A stretch of 56,248 nt of DNA from Verrucomicrobiota bacterium (lineage in GTDB: Bacteria > Verrucomicrobiota > Verrucomicrobiia > Opitutales > Opitutaceae). The stretch spans positions 1 through 56,248 of the forward strand of contig JACTNC010000062.1 of assembly GCA_014584295.1 (NCBI GenBank), given 5' to 3'. The notes below the pieces were generated by a model. The model searched no databases. It was not told the origin of the DNA and saw only the letters and a list, made by a program, of their open reading frames with translations. The translations under genes were made by a program, and so were the position numbers. Positions 27,078 through 36,261 of the stretch are shown here, one piece after another (within the stretch, counting starts at the first letter, position 1; each line of letters begins with the position of its first letter).

Positions 27078-30000
27078 ATGAATGCTATCCCACACTCCCG
27101 TTTCACCTATTGGCCGCTCGCTGTGCTGCGCCAGATTGCACTGTTCTGTACGATGTTCCTGTGCGCCTTCGGTGCTGAAGAACAAAAACTCGCCTTCAAT
27201 GTTCCCGCAGGTGCGGTGGAAACCGCGCTCAAGGCGTTTTCCGAGCAATCAGGCAGGCAGGTGCTCACCCAGACCCATCTTGTCAAAGGTCTGCGCACTC
27301 CAGCAATCAAGGGCGAATTTACACCGCGCGAAGCTATCGACATGATGCTGGCCAACACGGGTCTAAGCGCGAGACTCGAACCGTCGTCAGGCGCATTTGC
27401 CATTGTTCGTTCCGCACCAGAGGGCCCCGCAGCCCCAAAAGAAACCGCGGCGCACGCTGATTCCACCCCGGAAGCGGGCGGCCGCGGGAATTCAAACGAT
27501 GAGGGGACCGTCGAACTCAGCCCGTTTGTCGTGAGCGACGACAAGGATGTGGGCTATCTCGCCACAAACACTCTGGCCGGAACACGCCTCAATACCTCGC
27601 TGAAGGATACTGCCGCATCCATCAGCGTCATGACGGAAGAGTTTATTCGCGACCTCGGCACTCATGACGTCACCGACGCACTCGTCTTCGCCAACAACCT
27701 CCAGGTTGATCGTGACGACGCAGGAAACTTTGGAGACAACCCCGGAGGAAATCCGATACCCGAATTTTACACGACCTACCGCGTCCGTGGGCTTCCGGCC
27801 ACCGTTACGCGCAACTATTTCAAGTGGATGCTTCCATCGGATAGCTACAACGTTGAACGACTAGAGGACTCGCGCGGCCCGAATTCGGTGCTGTTCGGCC
27901 TCGGGTCGCCTGGCGGCATCATCAATGTCGCCACCAAACGCGCGCGTTTTGGCCGTACGTCCTCCACGTTCAGCCTGGGAGCAGGAAGCTATGGTTCCTG
28001 GCGGGCCAGCCTAGACCACAACCGCCCGCTGCTCAACAACAAGCTCGCACTTCGCGTTAACCTGCTCGCAGACGAGGCAAAAACGTATCGCGTCCACCAG
28101 TTCACCAAGACTGAGCGCGCCCATTTTAACGTCCGGTACAGGCCATTCGCCAACACGGAAATCCGCACCGACTGGGAATTCGGCACGTCCTCCGAAAACA
28201 TTGCGCGCCCAACTCCCGTTTTCGAAGGCTCTTCTGCCTGGATCGCAGCGGGCCGTCCCACTTTCGCAACCGTGCAGGCCGCAAACGCCCAGCTTGGAAT
28301 TTCACGTCTGGGAGCAACACGCAACTACGTGTTCGTCGAGAATACCGGTACGCTCATGAACTGGGCCAACACCAACTCGACAAACTCCACCTTTGGCATT
28401 CCCAATGCCACCATCACCTCGCCAACCCGGCCAATCATCGATACCTCACTGGTGGATCCCTCGGTCAATCTCACGCCGGAAGGTCCAAATCGACATTCAC
28501 ACTTTCACGCGCTTTCATTCGTGGCGGAACAAAAGCTCTGGGCCAAGACATTCGTCGAGGCCGGCTATGCGCACCAGGAATACAAGTTCGGCGTCTTCGA
28601 CGTGGGAAACGCGAATCTCCGAGGCGATCCCAACCAGTTCCTGCCAAATGGTGCAGCCAATCCGTATGTTGGACGATTCTACGTTGAGAGCTGGGGCACT
28701 GAACGCAACCGTACCGAATCCTCGGATACCGGACGAATCACCTTCACAACCGAAATCGACCTGGGCAAATGGGGACTCTATCACGCATCGGTCTATGGCG
28801 AGTACGAGTACCGTCGCTACTGGAAGAATGAAGCCCGCGAGTTGGCAGCCTCCGCAGCAGGAGCCACCCAGCCCGAGGCCGCGATGTATCGTATCATTCG
28901 CAGACACTATGTGACCGAGGGCGACTGGGGTACATGGTATCTGCCGGGTGCCCATCAGGGTTTGCTCAGCAATCAGGTCATACCGGTTTCCGGTGAGACC
29001 GTAAACACAATGATTGCGCAGGCGACCACAAGTATCGAAGACGACCCCAGCCGCCAGTGGGCGCAGCTCTTCGGACTTCAGGCAGCCTATTTCTCCGGCA
29101 GACTCGTGGCCGGAACGGGTTTGCGACGCGACAAGGTCAAGACATATGACCGGGCAGTCCGCCGAAACCCCACTACGAGGATTTATGAGGTGGACTATAC
29201 GACTGGTGTGGAAAACCGGGCCGTTGGCAATGCGCTCACCCTCGGTGTGGTAGGCCATATCACAAAGAACATCTCGCTCCTCTACAATCAATCCACGAAC
29301 AACGCGGTACCCAACACCCAGATCCGCGTTTACCAAGGCAACGGAAGCAACAAGTCCGGCGCCGCCCCGGTTTCATCCGGTGAAGGCAAGGACATCGGAT
29401 TCGCCCTGGATCTGTTTGGAGGAAAGGTCTACGCACGCGCCGTGTATTTCACAACCTCCGGCAAGAAGCTCTCGACGTTCCGGTTTGGCAATACGTCAAA
29501 TCATCCTGCCGTCTTTGCAGGCTTCATTGTCGATGCGGCACGCAACGCCGGCTTCATCACGGCAGCAGAAGCTGAAGAGAAGCGACCGCAGCAAGGCGGA
29601 GGCATCGTTTTTGACCGCGATTCCAAGGGCTATGAGGTATCACTCACCGCAAATCCCTCCCGCAATCTTCGCTTCACGGCGAACTTCTCCTATACGAAGG
29701 CCGTCGAAGACAACATCGCCCCGGAAATCGTCTCCTGGTGGGAAAAGGATGGCCCCTACTACAAGAACCCCCTGTGGCAGGATCTGATCACTGCCAACGG
29801 AAACAACACCGTACGTCAGGTTATCGCCAACTTCGAGAGCTACTACGAGAACCAACTCTCCGCCCAGGGTGTCTCGACCGTTGGAAGCCGACCCTACAAA
29901 TGGAATTTTGTCGGTCGCTATTCCTTCTCCCAAGGTCCTCTGAAAGGATCGTACATCGGTCTCGGATACCGCTGGCAGTCCCGGCTTCTGGGAGGAAGAG

Positions 30001-30245
30001 AGAATATCTCTCGAAAACTGCAGTGGCTCTCAACGAGCGATTCCGCAAACCTCTTTCTTGGCTTCGACATTCCTCGCCGCTGGGTTGGAGGACGGTATGT
30101 CAATATCCAGCTCAACATCGACAATCTCCAGGACCGCGGCCCCTACCGCATCACTCGTCTCGACCCCACTGAGCCCTATGTCGTTCGCTCCGTCGACGTG
30201 ATCCCGCCCCGCACCTGGCGACTGACCACCAATCTGTCCTTCTGA
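27078..30245 (+). CDS. TonB-dependent outer-membrane receptor with STN domain
   Basis: A 1055-residue receptor. The ATG at 27078 is preferred over an in-frame upstream start because it leads into a signal peptide (about 1-33, core IALFCTMFLCAFGAE). An STN domain (about 36-110, with KLAFNVPAGAVETALKAFSE) is followed by a low-complexity linker, the segment TVELSPFVVSDDKDVGYLAT, the plug (about 160-285, with LAGTRLNTSLKDTAASISVM and SRGPNSVLFGLGSPGG) and a barrel ending LSF. It lies inside the lyase/sulfatase locus and probably imports the oligosaccharides. The nearest sigma/FecR pair on this strand is 7.7 kb downstream at 37907-39521, which lacks an adjacent receptor and may be its partner. Confidence 0.92.
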   Translation: MNAIPHSRFTYWPLAVLRQIALFCTMFLCAFGAEEQKLAFNVPAGAVETALKAFSEQSGRQVLTQTHLVKGLRTPAIKGEFTPREAIDMMLANTGLSARLEPSSGAFAIVRSAPEGPAAPKETAAHADSTPEAGGRGNSNDEGTVELSPFVVSDDKDVGYLATNTLAGTRLNTSLKDTAASISVMTEEFIRDLGTHDVTDALVFANNLQVDRDDAGNFGDNPGGNPIPEFYTTYRVRGLPATVTRNYFKWMLPSDSYNVERLEDSRGPNSVLFGLGSPGGIINVATKRARFGRTSSTFSLGAGSYGSWRASLDHNRPLLNNKLALRVNLLADEAKTYRVHQFTKTERAHFNVRYRPFANTEIRTDWEFGTSSENIARPTPVFEGSSAWIAAGRPTFATVQAANAQLGISRLGATRNYVFVENTGTLMNWANTNSTNSTFGIPNATITSPTRPIIDTSLVDPSVNLTPEGPNRHSHFHALSFVAEQKLWAKTFVEAGYAHQEYKFGVFDVGNANLRGDPNQFLPNGAANPYVGRFYVESWGTERNRTESSDTGRITFTTEIDLGKWGLYHASVYGEYEYRRYWKNEARELAASAAGATQPEAAMYRIIRRHYVTEGDWGTWYLPGAHQGLLSNQVIPVSGETVNTMIAQATTSIEDDPSRQWAQLFGLQAAYFSGRLVAGTGLRRDKVKTYDRAVRRNPTTRIYEVDYTTGVENRAVGNALTLGVVGHITKNISLLYNQSTNNAVPNTQIRVYQGNGSNKSGAAPVSSGEGKDIGFALDLFGGKVYARAVYFTTSGKKLSTFRFGNTSNHPAVFAGFIVDAARNAGFITAAEAEEKRPQQGGGIVFDRDSKGYEVSLTANPSRNLRFTANFSYTKAVEDNIAPEIVSWWEKDGPYYKNPLWQDLITANGNNTVRQVIANFESYYENQLSAQGVSTVGSRPYKWNFVGRYSFSQGPLKGSYIGLGYRWQSRLLGGRENISRKLQWLSTSDSANLFLGFDIPRRWVGGRYVNIQLNIDNLQDRGPYRITRLDPTEPYVVRSVDVIPPRTWRLTTNLSF

Positions 30246-30514
30246 TGCGGGAAACCTCCTCGTGAATTCTGACCTTCTGCTGGCCGCGGAAACAAACCAC
30301 CAGCAGGGCGTGATTATGGCCGAGGCAAATCGCCGATTCCAAACATATCCCCCTCATCACCGAATCCCTTGATGAACTGAGAGAGCCCCCTCCAACTCGT
30401 CCTCACGACGATCAAGCCTCTAGGAATCATAATTTGTCTCTTCGGAACAAAACGAGCACAACGCTTCAAAATGCTTCCCTCCCCCATGCCGTGCCTTCTC
30501 ATCCGAGATTTCAT

Positions 30515-31819
30515 ATGAAAATCGCCTGTTTTCTTCTCCTTGCCGTTTCGATCAATGCCGCCGATTTCGGGGGCTGGACTACCGCGAGCCCAAGGGCTGA
30601 AATCAGGCCATCGTTTTCCACGAACACTGAAGGCAGCCTCGTTATTGTCCACGATCAGCGCGAAGGTCTCGATGGTTGGTTTCAACGGACCTATTCGATC
30701 AACGGCGGAGAATGGTATCGCTTCCAGGTAAGGAGAAAAGTCAATGGGGTAAGCAACCCACGCCAGAGCTGCCTGGTTCGCATCGTCTGGCAGGACAGGA
30801 ACGGCAAGTTGGTAAGCATCGATGAACGCCCGGTAAACTCCGATCCCAGGCTGCCAATGCCCAGCGCCGAACCTGAGTACCCCACCGATGACTCCACCGA
30901 TGCATTGGGTTGGACGACCGTGAATGGTGTTTACAAGAGTCCATCGCAGGCAACCCAAGCTGTGATCGAACTCCATTTGCAGTGGGCCCCAAACGGTCGC
31001 GTGGAGTGGCGCGAGGCACTGTTTGAGCCCACGACCGCACCCGCAGCACGCATGGTGCGTCTCGCCACCGTTCACTACAAACCGCATGGGAAAACTCCTC
31101 GTGAGAACTGCGAGGAGTTTGGACCTCTCATTGCCAAGGCGGCGCAAGAGCGCGCAAACCTCGTCGTGCTTGGCGAAACCGTACCCAGCGCAGGATTGTC
31201 AGCGAGACCCGAACACGTCGCGGAACCTGTTCCGGGTCCTTCAACAAAATACTTTGCCGATCTGGCCAGGAAACATCATCTGCACCTCGTACTCAGCCTT
31301 CTGGAGCGCGACGAACATCTCATCTACAATACGGCGGTGCTCCTGGGACCCGATGGTTCCTTGATCGGCAAGTACCGCAAAACCACACTGCCGCCTAGCG
31401 AAGCGGCAAAAGGCATTGCGCCCGGCAGGGACTATCCGGTTTTCGACACCGCGCTTGGCAGGATCGGACTGATGATCTGCTACGACGGTTTCTTCCCTGA
31501 AGTCGCCCGAGAGCTCACCAAGAACGGTGCCGAAATCATCGCGTGGCCGGTCTGGGGCTGCAATCCCAAGCTCGCCGCCGCGCGTGCATGCGAAAACCAC
31601 GTCTATCTGGTCAGCAGCACATTCATGGGTTACAATTCCGGCTGGGGTTTCTCGGCGATCTATGATCACAATGGCGACCCACTCTCCACAGCCAAGGAGT
31701 GGGGTACGGTCGCGATCGCAGAGGTGGCTCTCAACCATCCTTACCTCGGCCCCTATAACCTCGGAGATTTCCGCAGCATGCTGGACCGGCACCGCCCGAC
31801 TGTGCCGACGAAGGACTAG
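30515..31819 (+). CDS. Secreted carbon-nitrogen hydrolase (nitrilase superfamily) with N-terminal beta-domain
   Basis: A 434-residue exported protein starting at the ATG at 30515 (signal about 1-16, SINAAD). Residues about 18-178 look like a carbohydrate-binding-type beta-sandwich (WFQRTYSINGGEWYRFQVR ... QAVIELHLQWAPNGRVEW). Residues about 182-420 are a nitrilase-fold amidase with the complete catalytic triad: Glu221 in VVLGETV, Lys289 in YRKTTLPP and Cys322 in MICYDGFFPE. The family hydrolyses non-peptide C-N bonds such as amides, carbamates and N-acyl groups. Export plus a putative glycan-binding domain, next to lyases and sulfatases, suggests removal of an amide-linked group from a polysaccharide; that is inference. 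Confidence 0.87.
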   Translation: MKIACFLLLAVSINAADFGGWTTASPRAEIRPSFSTNTEGSLVIVHDQREGLDGWFQRTYSINGGEWYRFQVRRKVNGVSNPRQSCLVRIVWQDRNGKLVSIDERPVNSDPRLPMPSAEPEYPTDDSTDALGWTTVNGVYKSPSQATQAVIELHLQWAPNGRVEWREALFEPTTAPAARMVRLATVHYKPHGKTPRENCEEFGPLIAKAAQERANLVVLGETVPSAGLSARPEHVAEPVPGPSTKYFADLARKHHLHLVLSLLERDEHLIYNTAVLLGPDGSLIGKYRKTTLPPSEAAKGIAPGRDYPVFDTALGRIGLMICYDGFFPEVARELTKNGAEIIAWPVWGCNPKLAAARACENHVYLVSSTFMGYNSGWGFSAIYDHNGDPLSTAKEWGTVAIAEVALNHPYLGPYNLGDFRSMLDRHRPTVPTKD

Positions 31820-31911
31820 GTGGAACATGTACGGTGCGGATCTTCCTCCGATTGCTGTCAGCTGCCTTGTGATCGGCCGGAGAGCGCCCGCTGATCCTGC
31901 AATTGGCACGC

Positions 31912-33273
31912 ATGCCTGATTCGGCAGATTCATATCCCAGGCGAGAGTTCCTTGCTCGTACTCTCGTAGGCGCTCCCGCCGCCGCACTTTCTTTCCTGTC
32001 ATCAAAAGGTCATGCGCAGCCATCGCCCGCGGACGATAGCCCATTTGATCCTTGGGCAAGAAATGCTCTCCTGCACAAGGGCCAGGTCATCAATGAATCG
32101 GTGGAGTTCGTCGATTCGCTCACCGGACGAAGTTCTCGCCGACTCACACAATACCGCCTGCTCAACGAACAGCCCACCTATCACTTAGGCGCCTGCTTTT
32201 CGCCCGACAGTCGCTACCAGATTGTCAGCACCGAACTTCGAGATGGCAGCACCGCGCTGCTGCGGGCCGAAGTCGCTACGGGTGAGCTAACCGTATTGGA
32301 AACGGCACCCAAGGGATGGAAACTCGGAGTATGGAACGCATGTGTTGTTCCGTCGTTGAATGCCATCGTCGCCATCGTGGGCAATCAGGTGAAGCTCTAT
32401 GATTTCAACACCCTGAGAGAACGCATCGTTCTGGAGAATGTACCTGGCCTTCACAGCCCCACAGGGAGTTGTGACGGGCACCGCCTCTTCGTCATGAAGC
32501 GCGCCGCCGCCGTGAGTGTCGAAGGCGTGAAAACAGTTCCGGCGATCTATTGCGAAATCGACCTCGCAAATGGCGGCATGCGGGAGATATTTCGCGAGAC
32601 CCGGTCGCAGTCGAATCACCTCGTTCCCTGCCCGACTGACCCGGATCTGCTGCTTATCGATCGGGACCTTCCGCCAAAATTCGGAGGAGGAGGAGATGGC
32701 GGCAGAACTTCGCGTGTCTGGATCCTCCATGCGAAGACAGCCCGACTCACCGAGATCCGCCCAAACGACTCCAACCGTTTCCAGATCCACAGCAACTGGA
32801 GTCACTGTGGACAATACGTCTACTATCACGGCACATCGCGTCAGCACTCCTACCCGACATCGCCCAGCGGACACTATATTGGAGTCGCTGACCGCGAAGG
32901 GCGCGTTGTCTGGGAGCGTCATTTCCCGACATTCTTCTACGGGCACGTCAGCGCTCATACTCAAACGTCCGCCATACTCAGCGACGCACTCCTGACGAAG
33001 AACCTGATCACCGCAATCCACTGGAAGGAACTCAATGCTCAAGAGGTCCCCCGGATTGAAATCCTTGCCTGCCACGCAACAAATTGGGTGCCCGGCCAGG
33101 CAAGCCACCCACATCCCCATATGTCGCCCGATGGGAAGTGGCTGAGCTACAATTGTGGAACCACCGCCGGCCCCCTCGCGACAGATAGGATGGCACCTGC
33201 CCTCAAGGACATCTACGGCGACGCTGTAGGATTTGCACCCCAACGCTCCGATGTCTGTGTGGTGCGACTTTGA
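31912..33273 (+). CDS. Tat-exported oligogalacturonate-lyase-like beta-propeller protein
   Basis: A 453-residue protein with a twin-arginine signal (Y-P-R-R-E-F-L-A, about residues 8-40). The ATG at 31912 is used rather than an upstream TTG. The remainder has repeated propeller blades with TGRSSRRLTQYRL, ACFSPDSRYQIVSTELRDG, QSNHLVPCPTDPDLLLIDRD and HPHPHMSPDGKWLSYN. These match the layout of oligogalacturonate lyase (PL22), where His residues hold a catalytic metal. The match is family-like rather than exact, so it may act on another unsaturated uronate oligosaccharide. It sits between the amidase and the peptidase genes on the same strand. Confidence 0.7.
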   Translation: MPDSADSYPRREFLARTLVGAPAAALSFLSSKGHAQPSPADDSPFDPWARNALLHKGQVINESVEFVDSLTGRSSRRLTQYRLLNEQPTYHLGACFSPDSRYQIVSTELRDGSTALLRAEVATGELTVLETAPKGWKLGVWNACVVPSLNAIVAIVGNQVKLYDFNTLRERIVLENVPGLHSPTGSCDGHRLFVMKRAAAVSVEGVKTVPAIYCEIDLANGGMREIFRETRSQSNHLVPCPTDPDLLLIDRDLPPKFGGGGDGGRTSRVWILHAKTARLTEIRPNDSNRFQIHSNWSHCGQYVYYHGTSRQHSYPTSPSGHYIGVADREGRVVWERHFPTFFYGHVSAHTQTSAILSDALLTKNLITAIHWKELNAQEVPRIEILACHATNWVPGQASHPHPHMSPDGKWLSYNCGTTAGPLATDRMAPALKDIYGDAVGFAPQRSDVCVVRL

Positions 33274-33392
33274 TTTCACGGTCCCACCGAGACAACAGCC
33301 ATTTGCCTTTCTTTCTGAAATTCTCCCGCCCATCTTGTGTTCGGGGCCACCCCTTCCCGCGCAGATCGCCAGTCGACCTTGCATTGATCACC

Positions 33393-34622
33393 ATGAAACT
33401 TTACGTACTCACCGGCCTTGCATTCACACTCCTTGGCTTCATGGCAGATACCTATGCTGAGAGGCCCCTCACATCACGCCACAGTGCCTTCCAGATTCCA
33501 GAGGAGTACCTGAAGGAGCCATCCAACATTCCGGGCTTCTGGGTATCGACCGTCGAAGAGACTGCAGCTTTCCTCAAACAACGCATCCGCATCGGCCATG
33601 TGGAGGAGATCGGCCGCTCTTCGGGCGGCCGTCCCATCCGCGCCGTCACCTACGGATCACCGCGACAAGGCAGGGGCACAAGCACGTTCTCCGGTTCCCT
33701 AGGATTTGGAGATGTCCGTGCATTTCGAGGTCAGGACCACGACAAGACCGTGTATTGCGCAATGGCGGCAGTACACGGCGGCGAATTCGAAGCCATTGTC
33801 GGCCTGATCAACCTGATTGCCGTTCTGGAAACCGGTCACGATCTCCGAGGCAAGGCATGGCCGGACCTCGCGGCGACTTCCGCGCGAATCGACCGAATCG
33901 TGCTTGTGCCAATTGCTAATCCCGATGGCCGCAGCCGTATCCCTATTCGCATGCAACTTCACCGGGAAGGTGCCGATGGCTACAAAGTGCACGAGTGGCT
34001 CAATACTGGAGCCAAGGCGGACGGCAGACTGATTGGCTGGCCACAAGTAAAGGAACACATCCCGCCGGATTTCTCCCAAGTCAGGTTTCCCGGCGGCTAC
34101 CCCAACGATGCAGGCGTGAACATCCAACACGACGATTTCCTTGGACAGCGCCAGCCCGAGACACTAGCGCTGCTGAATCTTGCGACGCGTGAGCGGCCCG
34201 ACCTCGTACTCAATCTGCACACCGGCGTGGCGATGAACGATTACTACATGCGTGTGCACCGTCCATTCAGCGAGCCTGCGCTGAACGCGACGTTTGATGC
34301 ATTCTTCACACGGGTACACACCGGCCTTGCACTCGCCGGACTCCAAAGCACCCGTGATCCCGCCATCGAGGCCAATCCTTCCCGGGCGCCACGCAGCGCG
34401 TACAATCTCGATACGGCTATCAATCTGCACTGTGGTGCGTTGTGCATCACGATTGAATCCCCGTCCCATGGCTATTCCGGCACAAATCGCGCCCTCCAGC
34501 CCGCCCGGCAAACGCCAGAGACCCTCCTCGAAGCACAACTGGTCTGCCATCGAGAGGCCATGCAGTTTCTGGCGGATACCGGTGGCCGCGCCCGCTGGAC
34601 TGCCAGGCCGGCCAAACCCTGA
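33393..34622 (+). CDS. Exported M14-family zinc carboxypeptidase-like protein
   Basis: A 409-residue protein starting at the ATG at 33393 (signal about 1-22, LAFTLLGFMADTYAE). The M14 metal site is recognisable: His128 and Glu131 in VHGGEFE and His276 in NLHTG; the catalytic Glu is probably Glu355 in ITIESPSH. The region after GRSSGGRPIRAVTYG matches the substrate-side start of the fold, and NPDGR is typical of M14 enzymes. Members remove C-terminal amino acids or cleave amide bonds in peptidoglycan and amino-acid conjugates. Its position between a uronate-lyase-like gene and two sulfatases is unusual and suggests a substrate with peptide or amide parts. Confidence 0.85.
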   Translation: MKLYVLTGLAFTLLGFMADTYAERPLTSRHSAFQIPEEYLKEPSNIPGFWVSTVEETAAFLKQRIRIGHVEEIGRSSGGRPIRAVTYGSPRQGRGTSTFSGSLGFGDVRAFRGQDHDKTVYCAMAAVHGGEFEAIVGLINLIAVLETGHDLRGKAWPDLAATSARIDRIVLVPIANPDGRSRIPIRMQLHREGADGYKVHEWLNTGAKADGRLIGWPQVKEHIPPDFSQVRFPGGYPNDAGVNIQHDDFLGQRQPETLALLNLATRERPDLVLNLHTGVAMNDYYMRVHRPFSEPALNATFDAFFTRVHTGLALAGLQSTRDPAIEANPSRAPRSAYNLDTAINLHCGALCITIESPSHGYSGTNRALQPARQTPETLLEAQLVCHREAMQFLADTGGRARWTARPAKP

Positions 34623-34638
34623 TCCCACCACTCTTAAG

Positions 34639-36033
34639 ATGAAAATTTCTTTTCGTACCCTGATGTCTGGTATTGTGGCGGCACCCCTTGCGGCAGCTTC
34701 GGCGTTCTCCACGGAGGAGCCGTCGAACCGTGTTCCGCCCTGTTTCGTTGTCATACTGGCCGACGATATGGGCTGGGCCGACCTCGGGCACGACGGATCA
34801 AGAATTGACACCCCAAATCTCGACCGCCTCGCAAGGGAGGGAGCAAAGCTTTCCAGATTCTACGCGTCAGCCCCCATGTGTTCACCCACCCGAGCCGCTC
34901 TGCTCACGGGGCGTTATCCTCACAGCGTGGGCATGCCTGAACTAGCCAGCAGTCAGCAGAGGGGGGCGGTGCCCGTGCTTTCTCTTTCTCACGAGGCCAT
35001 CACGCTGCCTGAAGCACTCAAACCCGCAGGCTACAGGAGCGCCGCGGTCGGCAAGTGGCACCTTGGATACGGATTGGACAACGCGCCTCGGACCCACGGA
35101 TTCGACGAGTATTGGGGCTCCCTTCTCGGCACACCCCAGTATTGGGAACCCCGCGAGACTTATCACAACGAGACGCCAATCAAGGTGACCGGACATTTCA
35201 CAGATGCCATCACTGACTTTGCGGTGGCTTGGCTGCGGGGTGAAGCGCAGACGGCGCGTCCCTTCTTCCTCTACCTCGCCTATAACGCTCCGCACTACCC
35301 GTTGGAGGCTCCCGCCGATTTGGTTTACAAGTACCGCCGACGTTTTCCTGATCGCGGACTATTCGCCATTTATGCAGCCATGGTCGAACATCTGGACCGC
35401 GGCATTGGTCGCGTGCTTGCGACACTGGACGAGTTCCACCTCACCGATCGCACCGTCGTCGTGTTCACCTCCGACAACGGGCCATCAGCCGAACCCAACA
35501 GCTATGGACCCGAAGGCGCTGACTTTTCAAACGGTCCACTGCGTGGATTCAAGTTTGGCCTGCATGAAGGAGGCGTCCGAGTACCGTTTCTCGCTCGTTG
35601 GCCGGGTCACATTCCACCAGGACTCGTGCGCGCCGAACCAGCGATCACGATGGACATCCTGCCTACCCTTCTCGATGCGGCCGGCATAGTTCCCGATGCG
35701 GGGCACGAAATCCATGGAACGTCGATCCTGCCACTTCTCGAAAACCGACCCTTCAATCGACGCGACGCCTTCCATTGGGAGAATCAGCAGAATGCCGCGG
35801 TGCTTGCGGGCGAGTGGAAGCTGCTGATTCGTCCGTGGCTCAAGGAGCCGCTGCTGTATCGCCCTGGCGACGATGCCTCGGAGTCCACCGATCTGGCTGC
35901 GAACAATCCTGACAAAGTGGCCGAACTGCTCGCGCTACACGCCCGCTGGCGGTCGGGCTACTATCCCAATCCGCTCCCGCAGCAAACCATCCGATCCAGC
36001 TATTTCTTTCCCGCGACCCGAGAGGATCCCTGA
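34639..36033 (+). CDS. Exported sulfatase (arylsulfatase-like, S1 family)
   Basis: A 464-residue protein starting at the ATG at 34639, 16 bases after the peptidase stop; an in-frame extension upstream overlaps the peptidase gene and is rejected. A signal peptide (about 1-24) is followed by VVILADDMGWADLG (metal Asp pair), the formylglycine motif C-S-P-T-R at Cys81 with AALLTGRYP, GKWHLG, and SDNGP with the second metal pair. Activity requires conversion of Cys81 to formylglycine by a maturase, which is not encoded in this window. It should remove sulfate esters from the polysaccharide or its oligosaccharides. Frame, motifs and length all agree with an intact enzyme. Confidence 0.93.
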   Translation: MKISFRTLMSGIVAAPLAAASAFSTEEPSNRVPPCFVVILADDMGWADLGHDGSRIDTPNLDRLAREGAKLSRFYASAPMCSPTRAALLTGRYPHSVGMPELASSQQRGAVPVLSLSHEAITLPEALKPAGYRSAAVGKWHLGYGLDNAPRTHGFDEYWGSLLGTPQYWEPRETYHNETPIKVTGHFTDAITDFAVAWLRGEAQTARPFFLYLAYNAPHYPLEAPADLVYKYRRRFPDRGLFAIYAAMVEHLDRGIGRVLATLDEFHLTDRTVVVFTSDNGPSAEPNSYGPEGADFSNGPLRGFKFGLHEGGVRVPFLARWPGHIPPGLVRAEPAITMDILPTLLDAAGIVPDAGHEIHGTSILPLLENRPFNRRDAFHWENQQNAAVLAGEWKLLIRPWLKEPLLYRPGDDASESTDLAANNPDKVAELLALHARWRSGYYPNPLPQQTIRSSYFFPATREDP

Positions 36034-36261
36034 CGGTCTGCGCGCCCATCGGCCCTCGCGAATCCAACCAAACTCAATCCGCTTCTCCCATTTGCTCCGC
36101 GCTCTGGAAGCATTGGAATCTCACATTCCTCGTAACTGCCCGCGGGATCTGGCGCATCGTACAATGGGATGGGATGTTTGGCACCTGCCAGCGGTATCGG
36201 CGACATGAGCTGAAACCTCCCTTGCACGACAACGCGCTCAATCATTTCTTGCTAGCTTTCG

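Noticed and set aside
32287..33384. 365-codon minus-strand frame over the PL22-like gene
   Set aside because: Plus strand has Tat signal and propeller motifs; the antisense product has no recognisable features.
34294..34638. Longer in-frame start for the first sulfatase
   Set aside because: It would overlap the peptidase gene for over 300 bases and remove the signal peptide from the N-terminus.
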